From Rickettsiales bacterium (lineage in GTDB: Bacteria > Pseudomonadota > Alphaproteobacteria > TMED127), in assembly GCA_002690875.1 (NCBI GenBank), contig NZGH01000039.1:1-9641 (forward strand): a stretch of 9,641 nt of DNA, written 5' to 3'. The position numbers were made by a program, and so were the translations under genes. Below are positions 6,939 through 9,641 of the stretch, piece after piece. Below the pieces are notes generated by a model. The model saw only the letters and a program-made list of their open reading frames with translations. It was not told where the DNA came from and searched no databases. Each line of letters opens with the position of its first letter. The first letter of the stretch is position 1.

Positions 6939-6966
6939 ATAATATATTAAAGAACTTTTATGTCAA
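6939..6966 (-). promoter_or_regulatory. Sigma-70-type promoter of the B12 uptake operon
   Basis: On the minus strand a perfect -35 box TTGACA (6966-6961) is followed after 16 bp by TATTAT (6944-6939), five of six matches to the -10 consensus. Transcription would start about 6-8 bases further, near 6932, right at the first strand of riboswitch stem P1 (6930). Position, spacing and the downstream riboswitch agree well. The msrA gene diverges from the same 75-bp gap. Confidence 0.75.
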
Positions 6967-7005
6967 TTTACTTTAAATTTCTAATACTTAAATTATCTTA
7001 AATTC

Positions 7006-7551
7006 ATGAGTTTTTTAAAACATAATTCTTACAAGGAAGTTCCGGTGGATTGCGAATATATTACCTTTGGGATGGGTTGTTTCTGGGGTGCTGAAAAAAG
7101 ATTCTGGGAAGTGAAAGGTTTAAAAACCACCGTTGTTGGATATTCTGGCGGCAAAACAGACAACCCAACATACGAGGAAGTTTGTTCTGGACAAACTGGT
7201 CATGCAGAAGTTGTGAGAGTTATCTTAGATAAAAAAAAAATTTCTTGGGATGAATTATTTCAAATTTTTTGGGAATCTCATGATCCAACACAATTGAATA
7301 GACAGGGTAATGATATTGGCACCCAATATAGATCAGCAATTTTTGTTAAAAATGAAAGAGAGTTGCAAATGGCAATTAACTCTAAAGAAAAGTTTCAAGA
7401 AATTCTTAATTTACATAATTATGGATTAATCCAAACTGAGATAAAGATTATAAAAACATTTTTTTACGCCGAAGAATACCATCAAAAATATCTTTATAAA
7501 AACCCTAACGGCTATTGCGGTTTGAAGGGATTAGAAGTCAGTTACAGCTAA
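7006..7551 (+). CDS. msrA: Peptide-methionine (S)-S-oxide reductase MsrA
   Basis: Reduces the S epimer of methionine sulfoxide in proteins and free methionine, repairing oxidative damage in the cytoplasm; thioredoxin normally regenerates it. The 181-residue protein has the catalytic GMGCFWGAE (22-30, nucleophile Cys25), then GYSGGKTDNPTYEEVCSGQTGHAE in the usual place, HDPTQLNRQGNDIGTQYRSAIF in the middle and FYAEEYHQKYL near the end. NGYCGLKG contains Cys171, a likely resolving cysteine. An extra Cys16 lies before the active site. No Shine-Dalgarno sequence precedes the ATG, but the start fits the family and the only other early Met is inside the catalytic motif. It is single-domain, with no MsrB fusion. 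Its stop overlaps that of the convergent CPBP-like gene. Confidence 0.96.
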   Translation: MSFLKHNSYKEVPVDCEYITFGMGCFWGAEKRFWEVKGLKTTVVGYSGGKTDNPTYEEVCSGQTGHAEVVRVILDKKKISWDELFQIFWESHDPTQLNRQGNDIGTQYRSAIFVKNERELQMAINSKEKFQEILNLHNYGLIQTEIKIIKTFFYAEEYHQKYLYKNPNGYCGLKGLEVSYS

Positions 7552-8174
7552 TAAAAAAATTTACCAAGACCATAAGTAAAAACTAATTGGCCTCCAATTG
7601 TGTGAACAAGAAGACATGTCTTGAAAGATTTATTTAAATAAGCGTACGCAAATATTGGTGAAGTAATAAGGGTAATAAAAAAAGCGTGAAAATTTTGAAA
7701 AACTAAATGAATATATGCAAATATAATAGAATTCAAAACTAGATATAGAAACTGATCTTTAAATAAACACGAATATCTCTCAAAAAATAAAACTCTAAAA
7801 ATAATTTCTTGAGGAATTACTGAAAAAATTGGATAAAGAAGCATTACTGCAACCCAGAGAAAAAAATAATTTTTTGGGAGGTTGAATAATAAATTACTAT
7901 CTAAAATTATTGTGTAAAAAAAAGCAGAAACTATAAAAATTAATGAGATTAAAAAAAAAAAATTCCATTCAGTTTTTTTTTTAAAAGATTCAAAAGAAAA
8001 ACTTGGCGTTTTTTTAAGTAGATATAATGATAGAAAAAAAACTAAGAATAGAGGTAAAAAAACAAAAACCTTTTGTTCAGAAAAAAAGAAGTTAATAGAT
8101 ATTACTATTAAAGGAATTAAAAAATAAATTACTAAAAACTCAATTACTAATTTCTTCTTTAAGGTATTAACCAT
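7548..8174 (-). CDS. CPBP-family (CAAX protease/bacteriocin-processing-like) membrane protein
   Basis: A 208-residue, very hydrophobic protein with about six membrane segments (roughly 9-31, 36-53, 71-92, 104-120, 142-170 and 185-203). The C-terminal half carries the CPBP layout: PQEIIFR (121-127) in place of the usual EExxxR, FAYIH (152-156) for FxxxH, and a third motif His191 followed by GGQ (194-196) and LVFTYGLGKFFY. Known CPBP proteins are intramembrane glutamic-type proteases, but many bacterial members have no proven activity. The first Glu is Gln122 here. I recall a PQE-containing subgroup in alphaproteobacteria, so this may be a subfamily trait, not a defect. A strong GAGGGG ribosome binding site lies 3-8 bases before the ATG. 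The start overlaps the upstream split-barrel gene by 16 bp, so the two are probably translated from one transcript. Substrate unknown. Confidence 0.8.
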   Translation of the reverse strand: MVNTLKKKLVIEFLVIYFLIPLIVISINFFFSEQKVFVFLPLFLVFFLSLYLLKKTPSFSFESFKKKTEWNFFFLISLIFIVSAFFYTIILDSNLLFNLPKNYFFLWVAVMLLYPIFSVIPQEIIFRVLFFERYSCLFKDQFLYLVLNSIIFAYIHLVFQNFHAFFITLITSPIFAYAYLNKSFKTCLLVHTIGGQLVFTYGLGKFFY

Positions 8175-8776
8175 TTCCCCTCAATTGAAAACTTACCATC
8201 ACTTTTTATAACTTCAAATAATGCACGTCTATGTCCTTGACTTGCTAAAAAAAGCCATTCAATTTGATTAATAGAAACTCTTATTTGTCCAAAGTTTTTG
8301 AAACCTTCTTTTGTTTGTTCTAAACTTGGTGCATCAAATGCAAATTCTTCTGAAAACCCTGAGCTTGGTTTTTTAGATTCTTGTCCAGGAGGGTTTTCAG
8401 TTAAATAACATCTTTTTGACCAGTTAGTTAACTTATTCCATGCCTCTTGAAATGACTTCTTTATATTTGTTTTTCCTCTTATTCTTAGTTGAATTTTTCT
8501 TTTTTCATCATAAAAAACCAAACATACATTTTTATTTTTATTTAGTTGATTGATTTTTTGTGATCTTAAATCACTATGAAAACTAATTTCCATTTTTTCT
8601 GAGTCAAAACCTCTTAACACAACTGTTCTTGCATCGGGTTCATTTTCAAATGAAGAGGTTGCTAAAACAAAATTGTGAAAACCAGATTTTCTGTCTTTAA
8701 CTCCTCTTTGAATTAAACCTAAAATTTCTTTAAGTGTTAGATCTAGGTCGTCGTAATAATTAGGTAGTTGTTTCAT
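8159..8776 (-). CDS. Pyridoxamine 5'-phosphate oxidase-like flavin split-barrel protein
   Basis: The 205-residue protein has the FMN-binding split-barrel layout: FVLATSSF (36-43), ARTVVLRGF (49-57), FHSDLRSQKINQL (66-78) and IQLRIRGKTNI (95-105), with PPG and PSSGF in the middle. It ends with RVSINQIEWLFLASQGHRRALF (about 166-187) and a closing WLIP. These features match the Alr4036-type group (Pyridox_oxase_2) better than true PdxH, whose substrate-binding C-terminal region with RLHDR is not present. I therefore do not assign vitamin B6 synthesis; an FMN-dependent oxidoreductase or cofactor-binding role is possible. Gene order is rlmB, this gene, CPBP-like gene, with overlaps of 17 and 16 bp at its two ends, so it is surely co-transcribed with them. 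Confidence 0.82.
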   Translation of the reverse strand: MKQLPNYYDDLDLTLKEILGLIQRGVKDRKSGFHNFVLATSSFENEPDARTVVLRGFDSEKMEISFHSDLRSQKINQLNKNKNVCLVFYDEKRKIQLRIRGKTNIKKSFQEAWNKLTNWSKRCYLTENPPGQESKKPSSGFSEEFAFDAPSLEQTKEGFKNFGQIRVSINQIEWLFLASQGHRRALFEVIKSDGKFSIEGKWLIP

Positions 8777-9500
8777 TCTTATTAGTTAGTTGGTTTAAAA
8801 TAATAGCACATGCATTAGACACATTTAAGCTATCAACAATAGCATCTTTTTTTACAACTGTTTCAATTCTTACAACAAAGTCGCAGTTTTTTTTAACAAG
8901 CATTCTTATACCTTTATCCTCTGATCCTAAAATTAAAACTTTTTTTATGTTATTAGATATAGAATTAACAGTATCATTAGAATTAGAGTCTAAGCCAATA
9001 ATCCAGAACTCATTTTTTTTTAGAAAATCAATTGTTTTATTTAAATTTGTAACCTCTATCATTTTAATGTTTTCGTATGAACCGCTAGCAGATTTAATCA
9101 TGAACGAGCTAAGCTTAAAAGAATTATCTTTATTGTAAATTATTGTTTTTACACCAAATAGATAAGCCGTCCTCAATATTGAACCAACATTCTGAGAATC
9201 ATTCAATGAATCAAGTATAAGAATTATTTTCTCATCTTTTTCTATTGCTGTAATTTTATAGTTTTGTAAAAAATTACATTTCAGAAAAATACCCTGATGT
9301 GTGTTGAAACCAAATAAAGTATCCATTTCTTTTCTTTTAAGTATTTGAATTTTTCCAATTTTTTTATTTTTTAAATCTTGAGAATACCTATCATAAAAAT
9401 CCTGAGTACAAATTAAGGAATGGATTTTTCTTCTTGGATTTTTGAGAGCTGCTCTAGCTGCGTGAACTCCAAAAATTTCTTCAATTAATTTTGATGACAT
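8760..9500 (-). CDS. rlmB: SpoU/TrmH-family RNA 2'-O-methyltransferase, probably 23S rRNA RlmB
   Basis: Likely methylates the 2'-OH of a guanosine in 23S rRNA (Gm2251 in E. coli numbering) using SAM, acting as a dimer with a knotted fold. The 246 residues include an N-terminal substrate-binding domain with IFGVHAARAAL (9-19) and HQGIFL (68-73). The three SPOUT motifs follow: motif 1 LDSLNDSQNVGSILRTAYLFG (96-116, with Asn104 and Arg110), motif 2 ILGSEDKGIR (190-199), and motif 3 DSLNVSNACAIIL (223-235). The segment between motifs 2 and 3 reads VRIETVVKKDAIV, where RlmB usually has a short IPM-type turn; this is a small divergence. A tRNA-target member of the family is the alternative. Its neighbour tRNA-Tyr starts 63 bp upstream in the opposite direction. 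It is the first gene of a three-gene leftward unit. No Shine-Dalgarno sequence is visible. Confidence 0.87.
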   Translation of the reverse strand: MSSKLIEEIFGVHAARAALKNPRRKIHSLICTQDFYDRYSQDLKNKKIGKIQILKRKEMDTLFGFNTHQGIFLKCNFLQNYKITAIEKDEKIILILDSLNDSQNVGSILRTAYLFGVKTIIYNKDNSFKLSSFMIKSASGSYENIKMIEVTNLNKTIDFLKKNEFWIIGLDSNSNDTVNSISNNIKKVLILGSEDKGIRMLVKKNCDFVVRIETVVKKDAIVDSLNVSNACAIILNQLTNKNETTT

Positions 9501-9521
9501 ATTTCATTTTGATTTTTTTAC

Positions 9522-9550
9522 TTTACAGGGGTAGGGTTGCAAAGTATACA
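9522..9550 (+). promoter_or_regulatory. Likely promoter of tRNA-Tyr
   Basis: TTTACA (9522-9527, five of six to the -35 consensus), a 17-bp spacer and TATACA (9545-9550, four of six to the -10 consensus) lie upstream of tRNA-Tyr. The predicted start near 9557 is about 7 bases before the mature tRNA 5' end at 9564. The spacer includes a G-rich GGGGTAGGG, unusual in this AT-rich region. Confidence 0.5.
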
Positions 9551-9563
9551 TTTCATAATCTTC

Positions 9564-9641
9564 GGAGGGATGGTAGAGTGGTCAAATACATCAGACTGTA
9601 AATCTGACGGCGCAAGCCTACGTAGGTTCGAATCCTACTCC
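9564..9641 (+). tRNA. tRNA-Tyr (anticodon GTA), 3' end cut by the window
   Basis: The acceptor strand begins GGAGGGA at 9564. The anticodon stem TCAGA/TCTGA closes a loop with anticodon GTA at 9598-9600. A long class II variable arm follows, and the T stem GTAGG/CCTAC closes TTCGAAT. The window ends three bases into the 3' acceptor strand, so four bases of the strand, the discriminator and the CCA tail are missing. Class II shape plus GTA is specific for tyrosine. Confidence 0.95.

Noticed and set aside
6931..7005. A promoter for msrA in the gap shared with the riboswitch promoter
   Set aside because: The region is nearly all A and T and offers several weak -10-like boxes without a convincing partner, so no single call can be defended.
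8159..8776. True pyridoxine/pyridoxamine 5'-phosphate oxidase PdxH
   Set aside because: The C-terminal PdxH substrate-binding region is not present, and the overall pattern fits the Alr4036-type flavin split-barrel group.

Overview
The window is very AT-rich, about 30% G+C by eye, with long A runs inside genes, almost no intergenic space and many overlapping gene ends. This suggests a streamlined, probably marine bacterium. RecJ, the RlmB-type methyltransferase, the flavin split-barrel protein and the CPBP-like membrane protein look most like alphaproteobacterial versions. A low-GC marine alphaproteobacterium (SAR11, HIMB59 or AEGEAN-169-like) is the best guess. That placement comes from recalled family patterns, not from a search.

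Layout. Positions 1-369 (+) hold the 3' end of a class I methyltransferase of the TPR-associated type. Positions 366-1559 (-) encode a pyrophosphate-type phosphofructokinase. Positions 1584-3350 (+) encode the RecJ exonuclease. Positions 3347-3703 (-) encode a small secreted four-cysteine protein of unknown function. A tRNA-Glu (TTC) lies at 3770-3845 (+). Positions 3868-6966 (-) form a self-contained vitamin B12 uptake unit: promoter, cobalamin riboswitch aptamer, terminator-like hairpin, TonB-dependent outer-membrane receptor, then tonB, whose start overlaps the receptor's stop. msrA lies at 7006-7551 (+). A tight three-gene unit, rlmB, flavin split-barrel protein and CPBP-like protein, runs leftward from 9500 to 7548. 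A truncated tRNA-Tyr (GTA) with its own likely promoter closes the window.

The best-resolved system is the B12 unit. A consensus-like promoter (TTGACA, 16 bp, TATTAT) is followed within about 10 nt by the first strand of aptamer stem P1. The aptamer runs to the B12 box and is followed by a possible P13 hairpin and a hairpin with a U tract. The receptor start lies just beyond. High cobalamin should therefore switch off both the receptor and its dedicated TonB. This is a known kind of regulation in an unusually compact form; pairing the receptor with its own TonB, without ExbB/ExbD nearby, is less common.

A second pattern is structural. All three convergent protein-gene pairs overlap by exactly 4 bp, so that one TTAA or CTAA supplies both stop codons and no room is left for a terminator. 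I see no CRISPR array, prophage, insertion sequence or clear horizontally acquired island, and no plainly new multi-gene system.
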